From Talinum fruticosum (Eukaryota > Streptophyta > Magnoliopsida > Caryophyllales > Talinaceae), in the NCBI GenBank assembly GCA_021018815.1, contig JAITYX010000065.1, positions 3,441,501 through 3,505,500 of the forward strand: DNA of 64,000 bases, in the 5' to 3' direction. The first letter of the stretch is position 1. Each line of letters begins with the position of its first letter. Under the pieces are notes generated by a model. It saw only the letters and a program-made list of their open reading frames with translations. It ran no database searches and was not told where the DNA came from. This document shows positions 11,766 through 24,240 of this stretch, in pieces. A program made the translations under genes and the position numbers.

Positions 11766-13772
11766 TGTACACACCTAAAAAGCGTCGTCCTTTATCTCGT
11801 TATTTCGTGTTTTGTTTTATCGGCCCAATGATGATAATCCCGAGTCCTGCTTTCGGATTTGGATTCCAGACTGTGATTGATCGGTGCAATAAGCCAGTAA
11901 ACCACAAAGAACCCTGCAGCACCACTTAAATAGCCTTTTGCTTTGGGTCGGTCTACAAATCCTCGTTTCTTTCAAACCGTCCAAGAGTCGGGTCGAGCCT
12001 TTAGAGATTGTGGAGTCCCATGATGTGTGCCAGGACATTCCAAGTGCAGAATACCGCATTTTACTTGCGTCTAAGTCAGATAAGGAGCTAAAGACCTAAA
12101 GACGACGTTAAAGTGTTGCATTTCATGATCAAAAGTATCAAAGTGCTTGTGTTTTGAGCTTCACATGACAGCCCACACGAGACTAGAAGCTCTTCCCCCT
12201 AAACGACATCATGAGGACGGCGCCGCCTTCTAGAAGCCTGGTGCAACGCTGCATTTTGAGCTTGGAGAGTCCTCGGAGGCACAACTAGGGCATGAAACCC
12301 TAGAAGGGTCCGATTGGTCGGCGCCCGCCTTCTACATTTTAACCGGTTTTATTCGGTTTTATCATCTTCCGATTCGGTTTTATCTCTTAAAGATTTGGCC
12401 CAGCTTTTCTTTCAACTGTTTGGACGGTTGAATGGAGGCAAACCCTAGGTCATTTGTGACCTAGGTCCTCTCCTATAAATAGAGACATATGGTTCTTTTT
12501 CCCATACAGCCTTCCTGCCTTAGCATCACGCTGCGTAAAAGCTAACTAGAATACTCTCATCTAAACGTTACTCTACCAAAATTGATCTTAAACATTCATC
12601 TTTTCTACTTACTACCGTTGAATTCGTGCAAAGAGATAAAGAATATTCGATTATTCCGATCTCTCGGGCACCAATTCAACCGATCACTACCATACCTTAA
12701 GCACGATTCACAAAACTAGCCCTTTTCTTCGAATTATCACCATTACATTGAGAAATCCGGTGAAGAGATCTAGATCGAGTAAGGTGGGACAACCTCGAGG
12801 GCCATATTTTAGCCTTCGAACGGTTATATTTATTTCTATTTTATTCGCTTTCCGTATTGTTGTTTAAGAGATTTAATCGCTTTAATTTCCTTCCCGACCA
12901 ATATAATCTTTTATTTCCCATTTTTCTCTCTTTTATCGCTTTCTTTACCGCTTTCCTTTATTAGTTTCCTTGTTATGTTTTGGTTGCTTTAATTTCGTTT
13001 CGTATGTTGTATGTTTGCTTTCTTTCATCTTTATTAACACACTACTCGAACTAGTAATGGTCGTCTTCGGACGGGCGTAATGCAAGGGTTTGTCCCTACT
13101 TTTACTACCCTTGCCTCTGAATCCGATTCTCGGTTCAAGACCAATGGAGTCATCTTTTATCGTTTTTTAATCTTAGTTTTCTCATACTAAGATTGGAGGA
13201 GCAAATCTTGTTTTTGTTAGTTTTTTTTCCCTAAAACTAACCGGCGACTCCCTTGTTTTATGTTTTATTCTACGTAAATCTGCATCTTAGTGTTTTCTAA
13301 TTGTAGGAAAAAGTCGTATTAGGATTTGGATCTGCCCACTAGGCAGAGACCAAGGCTGGTTCCACCAGCCACGGCCTCTGGCCGGCGCCGGTCACCCCTA
13401 GGTGCAGGCCACTGCTTGCATCATGGGGTCAACCAAGATCGACTTCGGTCTAGATTGGTGTTTTTACACCAATCTGGCCCTAAAGCCTCACTGCAGTAAC
13501 CAAAACCCTAATGTTATTTATTCCTTAATTAGAAAATAAGATCCCGGAATTTTGAAAATAATTCCTAAAATAAAATGATTAATAAAATCGCCAATCAAAT
13601 CTGGTTTAATTCATTTCAACTTGATTTAATAAAATTCGAAATCTTAATAAAAGGTTCGTCCGCACTTTCTAAAATCAACTTTCTAAAATCACCTTCAAAA
13701 TCAATCCTTAAAAAGAGAGACCTGACATAAGTGGGGAAGCTTAGTAGGCCTCGGCCGGTCGTGGTTCCTACA
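11766..13772 (+). repeat. 5' LTR of the Tat element, about 2.0 kb
   Basis: It begins TGTACACACCTAAAAAG and ends GTGGTTCCTACA just before the primer site. The terminal 190 bp match 26445-26569 (with an internal gap), which identifies the 3' LTR remnant. The TATA box is at 12474. The 3' portion has GC-rich patches (GGCCGGCGCCGG near 13380). Confidence 0.85.
12444..12481 (+). promoter_or_regulatory. LTR promoter: TATAAATA with upstream 9-bp inverted repeat
   Basis: TATAAATA at 12474-12481 lies in mid LTR, as expected for the U3 promoter. Nine bases upstream of it is a perfect inverted repeat CCTAGGTCA-TTTG-TGACCTAGG (12444-12465), a dyad that could bind a dimeric factor. TATA assignment is good; the function of the dyad is inferred. 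Confidence 0.6.
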
Positions 13773-13774
13773 AG

Positions 13775-13793
13775 TGGTGACTCCACTAGGGAT
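13775..13793 (+). promoter_or_regulatory. Primer binding site (tRNA-Arg type)
   Basis: TGGTGACTCCACTAGGGAT follows the LTR by two bases. It resembles the TGGCGACTCxxCTGGGGA primer site of Ogre/Tat elements that pairs with tRNA-Arg, with about three changes. Confidence 0.75.
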
Positions 13794-13799
13794 TATTCT

Positions 13800-15300
13800 G
13801 AATTAAGAGGGCGAAACTTGAAAATTTGAGTAGTGTGTTTTAATGATGTGCTTGCATTAGGCATCCTGCATTTAGCAACCTTTGAATTAGTTTAAATATT
13901 GTTTTGGACCACTAGGAAAACTTTCTTGTATCCACTGCTTAACCCTTTTTGGAGAGAGGCTCCCACTATTTCCTCGGCGGGCCCAACTAGGCTTGATTTG
14001 CCAAGGAGACATACCTCCTTCCACGTAGCACGTACTCTTGGGCTAAACCCTTTGGTTCACCAAGAGGCACCGAGATTCTGGTTGGTATCCTCATCCGTGC
14101 AACCCATGGAGGACCAAATTTCAAATTATGTGTCACCATATATCCAAACTCTTGAAATCTTGGACCATAAAACTTTTGGACTTTTTGGTTTTCCCTCGGG
14201 CTTTATTTGCATGCTTAAATGAGTGTGTTTGTTATTTTTTAGATTTAATCTTCTGCTCGTGAGCCTTTAGGAATAGGTGAGGGGCCCTTGATTTAGATCC
14301 TTGCATGGGTGAAAATAAAACACTTTAATACATTTCCTAAAGTCGGTCTATTATGTGCATTTAGCCAAGAGTCAAATTACCTTTTTCCTAATACGGTCGG
14401 TCCTTTGTTTGCATTTTGTCCGTGTCATTCCAAAAATTATCTTTCTAGTAGCCTAAGTAGTTGCTATTTGTGAAAGGGTCTTATCGGAAGTTCCCTTCTC
14501 TTATTATTCAATCCTTTTATTTTCTTTTACATTATCACATTTCATCTTGCATCATCTCATATTAGGTGAGTCCATTGGCATTAACCAAATCAAATCATCT
14601 CATATTATATGAGTCCATTTATATTAGCCAAATAAAATCATCTCCCATTAGATGAGCCCATTTGCATTAGCCAAATAAAATCATCTCATATTAGGTGAGT
14701 CCATTTGCATTAGCCAAATAAAATCATCTTATATTAGGTGAGTCCATTTGTATTAGCCAAATAAAATCATCTCATATTAGGTGAGTCCATTTGCATTGGC
14801 CAAATAAAACTATCTCATATTAAGTGAGTCCATTTGCATTAGCCAAATAAAATCATTTCATATTAGAATAGATAAGTTCGCCATTCTCATTTTGCATTTA
14901 GTCCAAAGTTCATCTCAAATAAGAAAGCGCATTATCATATAGGAAGCATTTTATTAAGTCATTCATTTATCATATCATCACTACGTTCTTTATGTGCATC
15001 CAAATAAAAAAGTATCTTTAGTCTCCTCGGGTCTTGCGCTTAAGTCCCTTCCTCCTAAAAGCGGTCTTCTCTCACATAGTCCTAAACCTCATCCTTTGGG
15101 CTGCAAAATAGGGAAGTCTACAAGCAACCGAGTCTCGTCGGAATCCGAGCTCTAAAAGATTCGAACGTTTTCCAAGGAGTCCGACACATCGTCATTTCTT
15201 TCTACTTCGTGCTCTACACCAGTGCGACAAACTTCGGTGCATACTACACCGTCACAATCCACTCCTTGTTCTAAGACAAGTACCTAAAAAGAGTTCCCTT
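13800..15300. other. Untranslated leader of the Tat element
   Basis: The long leader between primer site and gag is typical of Tat/Ogre elements. An open frame at 13899-14222 (Pro/Arg-rich, no domain recognised) is probably not a gene. The 43-bp tandem array is listed separately. Confidence 0.5.
14553..14868 (+). repeat. Tandem array, 43-bp unit, about 7 copies
   Basis: The unit reads CATCTCATATTAGGTGAGTC then CATTTGCATTAGCCAAATAAAAT. Copies start at 14553, 14596, 14639, 14682, 14725, 14768 and 14811, with a decayed partial copy at 14854. Spacing is exactly 43 bp and copies differ by a few substitutions. Short tandem arrays in untranslated parts are characteristic of Tat/Ogre elements. Confidence 0.92.
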
Positions 15301-15303
15301 CCA

Positions 15304-16550
15304 ATGGATCCTAATCCTGAACAATATCTTAGCCTCAGCATGCTTAACTAGAATATAGCTAAAGTGGAAACCAAGTTAAATGATCGGGAAAAATAGATAT
15401 CCTCTATATTAAGAGATCTTAAGACCATCATAAGGGCTATGGAGGCTAGTTAGATAGATGAAGAAGCTTAACGTAAGAGAAGGGAAGAGGCCGAAAAGCC
15501 GAGCTCAGTGCAAAGGGAAATGGTTGTGGTTATACCACCTCCACCCATCTTATCTTCTCCGGATAATCCTAAGCATGAATCTCCTAAACCTGAATTTGAA
15601 ACTCGATCCGATTCTCGTATAGATCAGATAGAATGGATGTTGACGGAGTCATCCATGTTCAAGCAATCATTATTTTGATCATAAGGGATTCACTTCAATT
15701 CCTAAGGGTAAACTACCTCCTAAGTTTGCCATGCCGGATATTAAGTTCAAAGGTTCCGAGAATCCCCATCATCATGTACGCAACTTCTTAGGAGCAATAA
15801 CTCTTACGAACATTCTTGAAGACACTTACCATATCATTTTCCCTGGAAGTTTGATATTAATGTCATGAAGTGGTAATAACGCGTTGACCGACGCAAGGTC
15901 GCCAATTGGACAGATTTATGTAAGGAATTCCTCCATCAATACTTCTATAACATAGATTAACTGTTACCCTTAGAGACTTGGAGTTAATCAAACAAGGTGA
16001 GAAAGAGAACTTCACGGATTTCCGACCGGATGGAGAGTAAAGGCAGCCATATGGTTGATCGACCCTCCGAGAAAGATCAAGTCCGCATTATTGTGAAGAA
16101 CCCGTAGCCTAATTATAATCAGCACCTCAAATTCCTACCCATGATGAACTTTTCAACCCTTAGAGATGATGGTTTATTGATAGAAGAAGAACTGTCCACC
16201 ACGACCACAAAAGTGGCAACTGGATATAGAGGTAATTATCATTCCAAAGAGAAGAAAACCTCCAATACGGATGTCAATGCCCTCAACAGTATACCGACTA
16301 CACTCCTATGGATACTACCTATGCTCAAACCCTTGACTGTCTCTTGGAGAAATGGAAGATAGAGTTACCACCTATTAGAGCATAATCGAAATCGCAAAAC
16401 AGTCTCGAATTGGGACACGGGAAAATTTTACAAATACCATTGTGCACGAGGACATGATACTAAATGGTGTTGGACATTCAAGAACAAATTAGAAGATATG
16501 TTTCAAAATGGCCAATTACCCCTACCTAAGGCTGCCTAGAAACCAAGTAA
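15304..16550 (+). pseudogene. Tat-element gag (broken)
   Basis: ATG at 15304 (MDPNPEQYLSLSMLN) is followed by a Glu/Lys-rich segment and then the retrotransposon gag core: LPPKFAMPDIKFKGSENP near 15710, capsid-like helices, and a KVANWTDLCKEFLHQYFYN-type stretch near 15890. A zinc-knuckle-like C-A-R-G-H-D-T-K-W-C lies near 16440. Stops and frameshifts (for example TAG at about 15352 and an indel near 15860) interrupt it. The role of the family is virus-like particle assembly. Confidence 0.8.
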
Positions 16551-17205
16551 CAACAAAAACACTTTTAGTGGCACCTTAACCATCTTTACGTAACCCACAC
16601 TAGGTTAGTGGGATCCTTCTATCTTTATTGGAGATGTTAATGGGTCACAACCGCTTCTTAGTCTACCATCATTGGATCCAGAAGTCTAGGGGTTGTGGGT
16701 AAGTGATGAACAAGATGTTTACGAAACGAGAGATGATGATAACAATAGCGACGACTTCGGGGCACACTCGCCCTTAGAAGAAGACTTTTGGGGAAACACT
16801 AAGAGCCCCGGTGTTCGGTTTCCTACTAGATCGGGATGGCATAACGCGCCTTTGGGTCCACAACATACTCAGGAAGCCCCAAAAGAACCTCGAAGCTGTG
16901 AAGGAAGAAGACCCAATCCTTAAGCAACTCTAGAAATTAAAAGTTGACATTTCTATCCGGCAATTAATATCTCCTTCTCGAAACATAGGCAAGTTTTAAT
17001 CGATGCACTCAGTAAGATTGAAGTTTCTCCCGAAACCACGCCAGTGGAAGTAGTGGGATTGGTTAATAGTTAGGATGGAAACATTACTTTTAATCGAAGG
17101 ATCTCCTGGAAGAAGGCGTTGCACACAACAATGCTCTTTATCTAACTGTAACTTGCATTAACAAGTTTGTTCCCTTAACCTTGGTAGACAACAGATTAGC
17201 GGTTA

Positions 17206-17472
17206 ATGTGTGTCCCTAGCAAACTGCTAACGAGGTTAGGAATTAGGGAGCAACAACTCTCTAAGCAAATTGTTCATCTTCGAGCATATGATAATTCTAA
17301 AAGAACAGTCTTAGGAAAAGTGACTTTACCAATCAATATAGGGCCAGTGGAGAAGAATATTGAATTCCAGGTCTTAGATATCCCATCTACTTTCAATCTG
17401 CTTTTAGGACGCCCTTGGTTGCATGATAATCGAGCAAGTGCCCTCTACACTCGCATCAAAAAGTCAAAATGA
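17206..17472 (+). pseudogene. Tat-element aspartic protease remnant
   Basis: The readable part (88 residues) holds the C-terminal half of the retropepsin-like domain: IVHLRAYDNSKR, LPINIGPVEKNIEFQVLDIP and the flap-distal NLLLGRPWLH. The upstream D-S/T-G active-site region is not in the same open frame. The family cleaves the gag-pol polyprotein. Confidence 0.8.
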
Positions 17473-17479
17473 TCATCAA

Positions 17480-18580
17480 AGGTTAAGTCATAGTCGTTAG
17501 CGGGGATAATCTTTGTGCCATTATCACTTCCAAAAATCCATAGTGGAGAACAAAGACGATGCTAATTATGAAGAACTATACGGATTTGAAACCGTCGCTG
17601 CCTTAGAAAGGGATGAAGCACCTTTTACCTTTAACCCTAGTGTCCAATCAATGCTTAGGAAGAAGGGGTATTTCCAGTGTCTTGCTACAGGCCGAAGGGC
17701 ATACCACCCTATTTTTCCACCCCTTCAACTCACTAACATCTACAACTTTGGGCTAGGCTATCAACCTACCACCAAGGAAATCGCTCAAGCTAAGTGGGAA
17801 ATCCAAGTAAGGAGGACTACACCACGTATAGTCCATTCTATTAGGCTCTTTCCTTATACCCTAAATGGACAATTTCTTAGAGAAGGAGATAATTTCCCTT
17901 ATTATGGTTTTCCTGAGCCCTATTACATCAAGGAGAAGGGTATCCTAGTACCTGGTCTAGAAATCTTCAATGACTATTATATTCTAGAAGAGGAGACACC
18001 TCACCTTCTCGAAATGGACACTCGACATTAGATTGGACTAATCTGATCTGGAAACAACCTTTTCACCCTTCTGTTTGGTCAAGAGAGTAATCTAGAAGGG
18101 AACTCTGTCTAAGTACTCGCGCGAGCTATGTCGCATCTGCAGTTCGATCCATCCAGGTTCATCATCGACGTAGAAGGGTCCAAGCATATTACTTGGATTG
18201 ATGTTGAGGAGGACCAAGAATTTTCTGTTAGCCTAGGAGCTCACCCTCCTTCCGAGGCTAGTGTTAGGGCTTGTATTTCTTCTTCTTCTGCAGCTTGTTT
18301 CTAGTTCCAATTATGTCATTTCCAATTCAGTTCTTGAGTCCGATGTACTTGTTTCCTCATTCAATAAAACGATTCTTTCTGCTTACTCCTTGCCTCCTCT
18401 CTCTTTCAATTGTTTTGCCTCTAATGATGAACGATAAATTCCTAAATAATTAATAAAAGCTATCAAAGATAATGAAAATTGCTCACCAATAATAGAGGAA
18501 ACAATAACAATCAATCCGAGGTTAACCGATCAACCCCAAGAGGTTAAGATTGGAAAAACTTTGGATGTAGAAGAGCAGAA
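17480..18580 (+). pseudogene. Tat-element linker between protease and RT
   Basis: An open stretch at 17513-18031 (172 codons) contains VQSMLRKKGYFQ, corresponding to the 'MLKNGYxPGKGLG' linker of Tat/Ogre pol, and further low-conservation sequence. After 18031 the frame is broken. No catalytic motif is expected here. Confidence 0.6.
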
Positions 18581-18589
18581 ACAATTCAC

Positions 18590-19450
18590 TTCACTCCTCA
18601 CAGAGTTCATCGATGTCTTTGCATGGTCCTACAAAGACATCCCGGTATAAATCCAAGTATAGCAGAACACAAAATTCCGCTTTATGAAGATGTTAAGCCG
18701 GTTAAACAAAAGCTAAGGAGGATGAAACTAGAATGGGCCTAGAAGATTAAAGAAGAAGTTTAGAAACATTTGGAGGTTGGATTTATTAAGGTAGTTCACT
18801 ATCCTCGGTGGGTAGTAAATATAGTTCCGAGTCCCAAAGAAAGATGGCAGGGTTCATATGTGTGCCGACTTTAGGGATTTAAACAAGGCTAGTCCTAAAG
18901 ATGATTTCCTATTTCCTTATATCGATCTTTTGGTAGATAATATAGCGGGTCATGCTCTACTCTCGTTTATGGATGTTACGTCGGATATAATAAAGTGAAG
19001 ATGGCTAAAGAAGATATGGAAAAAACAACATTCATGACTCAATGGGGAACTTATTGCTATGTGGTGATGCCATTTGAGCTCAAAAACGCAGTGCAATGTA
19101 TCGGAGAACAACAACAACACTACTATGCGTGATATGCTTCATAAAGAAGCCGAGGTATATGTAGATGACATGATTATAAAATCCAAAGACAGGGCAGGGC
19201 ACTTACCCAGCCTGAGAAAATTCTTCCATAAACTCGGGAAGTACAACATGCGCTTTAATCCTCCAAAGTGTGCCTTTGAGGTAACCTCCGGTAAACTGTT
19301 AGGCGATGTTGTCGGTATTAGAGGAATCGAAGTTGATCCATCCAAAATCAAGGCTATTAAGGAAATCCCTCCACCAAGTATAGAGAATGAGATAAGGGGC
19401 TTCTTAGGATGTTTACGAGTACATCGAGTCATTTCATATCAAAACTAACT
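18590..19450 (+). pseudogene. Tat-element reverse transcriptase (broken)
   Basis: Gypsy RT blocks in order: FAWSYKDIP, EHKIPLY, CADFRDLNKASPKDDF (block 3), LLSFMDVTS (first catalytic Asp), then YVDDMIIKSK (catalytic YVDD) near 19160, MRFNPPKCAFEV and GFLGCL. Several stops lie between 18640 and 19080, and about 60 residues before YVDD look damaged. Confidence 0.88.
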
Positions 19451-19509
19451 ATGGCCTCGTGAACCAATTTTCAAGAAGTTAAAGAAAGGATCCGAGCCCA
19501 TTTAGGATG

Positions 19510-20410
19510 CCAAGTGCCAAAAGCATTCGAGAATGTTAAGGAATACCTAGCTAATCCTCCAGTGTTAGTTCTACCCCCAATTAGGGAAACCTTTGGTTCT
19601 ATATCTCACCACAACAGAGACACCTATGGGAGCCACGTTAGCTCAATAGGACGGAAAAGAAGAACGTACGATCGACTATCTCGAGTAAGAAGTTCCTGGA
19701 CTATGAGACTAGATATACATCATTAGAGAAGATATCTTTGGCTTTAGTTTGGGCTACCAAGAAACTCGGACACTACATGTTGACCCACACGGTGCATGTG
19801 GTGGCACCTATGAATCCTATTAAGTACATACTAGAGCAACCGATCGTCGGTAGTAATATAGCGTGATGGATCGTCATGCTCGTCGAACTCGCACTCAAGT
19901 TTGTTCCTCAAAAGCGATCAAATGAAGAGTAGTATCATAATTCTTAGCAGATTTACCCGTATCCGAATCGCAACCTCGTAGTGAAGATATTTGCACGATG
20001 TATTTTGATATTTTACAAGTAGAGGTGGACATTTGCACAATGTATTTTGATGGCACTTCCAATCGGAAGGGCTTTGGAGTAGGTATTCTTTTAGTCTCAT
20101 CGAAGGGGGCACATACTCCTATTTCTATTAAGCTAGATTTCAAGGTCACTAATAATGCTGCAGAGTAAGAAGCTTGCATCATAGGATTTAAAGCTGCAAC
20201 AGAGATCGGGGTCAAGAACATCGAGTTTTCGGTGATTCCAGTTTGATCATTAACCAGATTTCGTAAAGGTGGAAGGTACGTAGTGAAGCCTTGGCACCCT
20301 ACCAAGAATATTTGATAGAATTATCTAAACAATTCGAGAAGATTTCCTTGACTTACCTTCCTAAGGATGATAATCAACTTGCGGATGCACTAGCTAAACT
20401 AGCATCCATG
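19510..20410 (+). pseudogene. Tat-element RNase H plus archaeal-type second RNase H (broken)
   Basis: The first part (19510-19900) is the normal gypsy RNase H, badly decayed (AFENVKEYLANPPVLVLPP at its start). The second (about 20030-20410) reads CTMYFDGTSNRKGFGVGIL, then TNNAAE (the catalytic Glu region), and ends with QLADALAKLASM. This extra RNase H with YFDG...NNxAE is the aRH domain found in Tat elements, which supports the clade assignment. Stops are present in both. Confidence 0.82.
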
Positions 20411-20629
20411 ATCAATATTCCTGTTGGCATTCACTCAATGCCTATTCACATCGAGCGACTGAATCAGCCTGCACATGTGTACGCTTTAGAAATATCTAAT
20501 ATCGACCATACCAGCTTGGTATCGGATATTTATCAGTATTTGGATAAGCAAGAATATCCTTTGGAATCCACACCTAGAACCCAACGAGCCATCGGGATGT
20601 TGTCCACGCAATTCTTCCTCAACCAAGGA

Positions 20630-21660
20630 TAGTTGTTCAAGAAAACTAATTATGGGGTTAGCTTACTTTGTGTCAATCAATGTGAAGCAAAGCACATCAT
20701 GGAGAGTCATGGAGCAGAATGCGGACCTCATATGAACGGTAGAATGTTAGTCCGGAAAGTTCGGAGACTTAGTTATTGTTGGTCGACTATGGCAGCGGAT
20801 TGTCACGACTTTGTTAGAAAGTGCCATAAATGTCAGTGTATGCAAACTTACAACACCAACCTCCATTATTTCTCACTACATTATCCTCACCTTGGCGGTT
20901 TTCAGTGTGGGGAATAGACATTATTGGTAAGGTGACTCCCAAAGGAACGGGTGGTCACGAATTCGTGTTAGTAGCAATCGACTACTCCACCAAATGGGTA
21001 GAGGAAGCTTCTTATGCAACTTTGATGTCGAAACAAGTAGCCAAATTCACAACCCAAAATATTATTTGTCATTATGGAGTGCCCCACGAGCTTATAAGTG
21101 ACCATGGTAGTCATTTCAAAAAGGAAGTAACGGATTTGTTGGATAAGCATAAAATCCAAGCATCACAAATCTTCGCCATATCGTCCTCAAACCAATGGAG
21201 CGATTGAAGCTGCTAATAAGAACATTTGGAGAATAATGAAGAAAATGGAAATTACTTATAAGGATTGGCCGGATAAGCTACCTTTCGCTCTATGGGGTTA
21301 TAGAACTTCTATTAGATCCTCCAAAGGAGCAACTCTCTACTCTCTAGAGTCTATGGTATGGAAGCAGTCCTCCCGAGTTGAGATTGTCATTCCTTCGTTA
21401 AGGATAATTGCTAAGAGTTAGATTTTGGAAGTTGAGTGGGCTAAAGCACGTTATGAGGAATTAGTGTTGTTGGATGAGAGGCGCCTCAACGCCCTGCGTA
21501 ATGTCCAAATATACCAAGCTCGTATGTCCAGGGCATTCAATAGTAAGGTTAAGCCTCTCAACTTGCAAATTGGGGATTTGGTCCTTAGAGAGGTCGAGCT
21601 CCAATTCAGGATCCACGAGGGAAATTTAAGCCAATCGGCAAGGCCCATTTATACTTAATC
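20630..21660 (+). pseudogene. Tat-element integrase (broken)
   Basis: The N-terminal HHCC finger reads HxAECGPHMNG...FVRKCHKCQ (about 20700-20835). The catalytic core starts FSVWGIDIIGKV (first Asp), continues VLVAIDYSTKWVEEA, and has LISDHGSHFK (second Asp); the catalytic Glu region follows after a frameshift near 21190. The C-terminal part (21425-21640) has NSKVKPLNLQIGDLVLREV. No chromodomain is seen, as expected for Tat. Confidence 0.85.
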
Positions 21661-22299
21661 ACATTTTACCAGGCAGAGCAAGAAAATTAACAAGATTTAG
21701 AAAGAGAAGAGATCTTTCAATGTACCAATATGGATAAATTGAAGAAGTACTATGCCTAGTATTCCCCTAGGTAGTAGGTCGAGCCCAGCCCAACCAGGTT
21801 TGACCAAGGCGGGCGCCTGCCACCACCCGGTCAGCGGTGGACTGGTTAAGTCACGATTTTCCTTTTCTTTCTCCTGGTTCTCTTTGGTTCGTTTATTTGC
21901 TAGATAGTCCAACTAGACGATCCAATGTGTACGTTGGTTTTTCTTTACTATTATTATTCTACCTCTAAGTGAGCGACACAAATATGAATGTATAGCATAA
22001 CACTTACTTTTATTCAATAAGGGTACGCCTACTACTTACCAATATACATAGCTAATAAAAGGAACTTAAAATTGCAAGCATATCACTTGTAAAACAAGTA
22101 AACATGTTCTAAAGAGGCAAAACATCCTACTTTTATTCTATCTCAAACTCTTTAGAATTTGAGTCCTAGTCTATTTTCACTCTCTTTCCTTTATGATCGC
22201 TAGACTCAATTTCCTCGTTTCGGGTGCATTCCTTTAACTCTTGGAGTTGTCGGGCTCTTATTTCTTAGGTTTCTTTAGCTTAATTTCTCTTCGACGAGC

Positions 22300-23640
22300 A
22301 CATGTAGCCGTCCGAGGGTTTACTTCGCTGATTTGCAAAGGGGCAGCAGCAGGAACAACTTCTTTAAGGTTTAGCTCTCTAAGTCTCGAGTGCTCTTCGT
22401 CGCTCGGGGTCGAATTCTATTATCCACTCTAGATAATAAGGAGAAATAGTTGTATTTGCAACTTCGTCGAGTGTCGACAGGGCCGTAGGAGTCAATAGTT
22501 TTGGAAGACCTCTCCGAGTACTCGGGCCATGACCTAATCCGTCTAGAGCTACCGTGTCCTCCGAACAGGTAAAAAGTCACGGGCCGGATACAATACAATA
22601 ACGGTATTATTTGTTCTCTACCCATTTGCCACACCACACGACTTGGGAACTAATAAGTGCTCTCCTCCAGTGCCTAATAGATGAATGTATGGCTACTGTG
22701 GATTGTGCGTTCTAAATTGGGATACCTTTTAATGCTTCACATACCATAACAGGTCATGACTGTGATTTTTGAGATATTCCTCCCATCGGGAAGCGGGACG
22801 ATTGACTACCACCGATGTTCGTTTCCGCTAGAAAAAGTGAGTTGCTAGGTATGTGTCCAAGCTAGGGGAGCTTCAATGAGTTTCAAATGTTCCATTAGCC
22901 ATCTGCACATCACGGATGAAAAATTGGAAATTAGTGTCCTGCACGGTCAAAATATAACATTTTTAGGCCCACCAGGAGCAAAATAAAAAAAATAGCGTCG
23001 GCGAAGCAGGAACGAAAGTGAGGTTTGCGGCGTACACCAAAGGCACCTCGGCCTATGCCGCGCCGTCGCCCGGTTTACCATTGTTTATTTCCGTTTGTTT
23101 TAGTGCTTACCTGCAATAATGAGCCTATCGCAGAAATTCGTTCGAGCATCGGCTTCAACTCGGTCTAATCTAATGATTGTTTCAGCAACTATTGATGGAG
23201 TTAAGGAGCAATAATCGCTAAATGTTCCACCAGACTTAGCAAAGACACTAGTGTCAGGTCCTCGTGACCCCCTACTAGCAAGAATCCCCTATCGGGCACG
23301 TGATTATGGCTCACCATCTCGGGATAATAATGGACTCAGCATAAGCATACACGTTGCGATAATGCTTCATCAGATTGGTTAAGCTAATCCGATTTCCAAT
23401 AAGGATCCACCCTAATGTTTTCTACTTAGTTTTATAAGATATTGGTATTTTTCATAGAGATTTTGTGAGGATTTGGGCACAACTGGTTTTGTTCGCCTAA
23501 AACCGCCTAGTATGGCGTCAAACTCTTCGGGCATGGGACATAATTCCTTATCCTCGAACCTCAAAACATGGTAACAATGGTCCCAATAAGCTACAGCGGC
23601 CCTTAGGAAAGGCCAATAAATTTTCACTGACGGATGCTAA
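22300..23640 (-). pseudogene. Antisense DUF7745-like ORF of the Tat element (broken)
   Basis: The minus-strand open stretch 23412-23627 contains WPFLRAAVAYWDHCYHVLRF followed by ELCPMPEEFDAILGG. This is the 'fWDp.Y..F.F...el.PT.EEy' signature of DUF7745, a domain known from plant retroelement-associated ORFs. Further decayed antisense sequence continues to about 22300. It is opposite to pol, in the same place as antisense accessory ORFs of other Tat elements. Function unknown. Confidence 0.6.
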
Positions 23641-24240
23641 AGAGGACATTTAGCCCGTAATTGGTTAAACCCGACCTATCCATATTACTCATCTCATGCA
23701 TCCATCAGGTATTCGGTCATGAAATCCATGGTTTTATGTATGATTGTCAAAGAAGGATATTGTGCACCTAGGCGAAGGCTTTTTATGGGTGTATTTCTTG
23801 TTGCGCCGAGCGGTCGTATTTATAGGCGTTTTCCTAGAGTTCTTCGAATCCTATTCTAATTAGAGCAGCAAAGTGCTACAGTCCTTGTAGGACTAGGAGA
23901 TGGCCGGCGCCGGCCCCACCTCCGGCCCAGCCTGTTTTGTGTTTTCTTGCAGGCCCGAGCAGTCCTTGGTTGTTTTGGTATCTCGTCCCAGTCCGTGGAG
24001 TGCACATTACTTGAACTATGCACTTAAGATTTCTTATTTTTCTTTTTATTATTTTCTTTTAGGGGAATTGGTGCTAGTGCACATTTTTTTAAATTTTGTC
24101 TTTGTTATTTTTCCTAAGTTGTGTGCATCATATTAAATAAAGGAACGCATTTTTAGAATCGAGTCTTGCATTTCATCTCACTGTATAAGAATCTTTATTA
24201 CAAAATAAATAATATATAAATAAGCACTCTACAAGAGATC
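23640..24240. other. Spacer between the antisense ORFs
   Basis: I see no domain. A GC-rich patch with GGCCGGCGCCGGCC at about 23902 resembles the GGCCGGCGCCGG patch in the 5' LTR (near 13380). Confidence 0.4.

Noticed and set aside
13899..14222. 107-codon plus-strand frame in the Tat leader
   Set aside because: No domain and no sign of selection; leaders of this element type contain chance frames.
14553..14868. Regular repeat with constant spacing, CRISPR-like at first sight
   Set aside because: Units are contiguous 43-bp tandem copies without unique spacers, in a plant retrotransposon leader.
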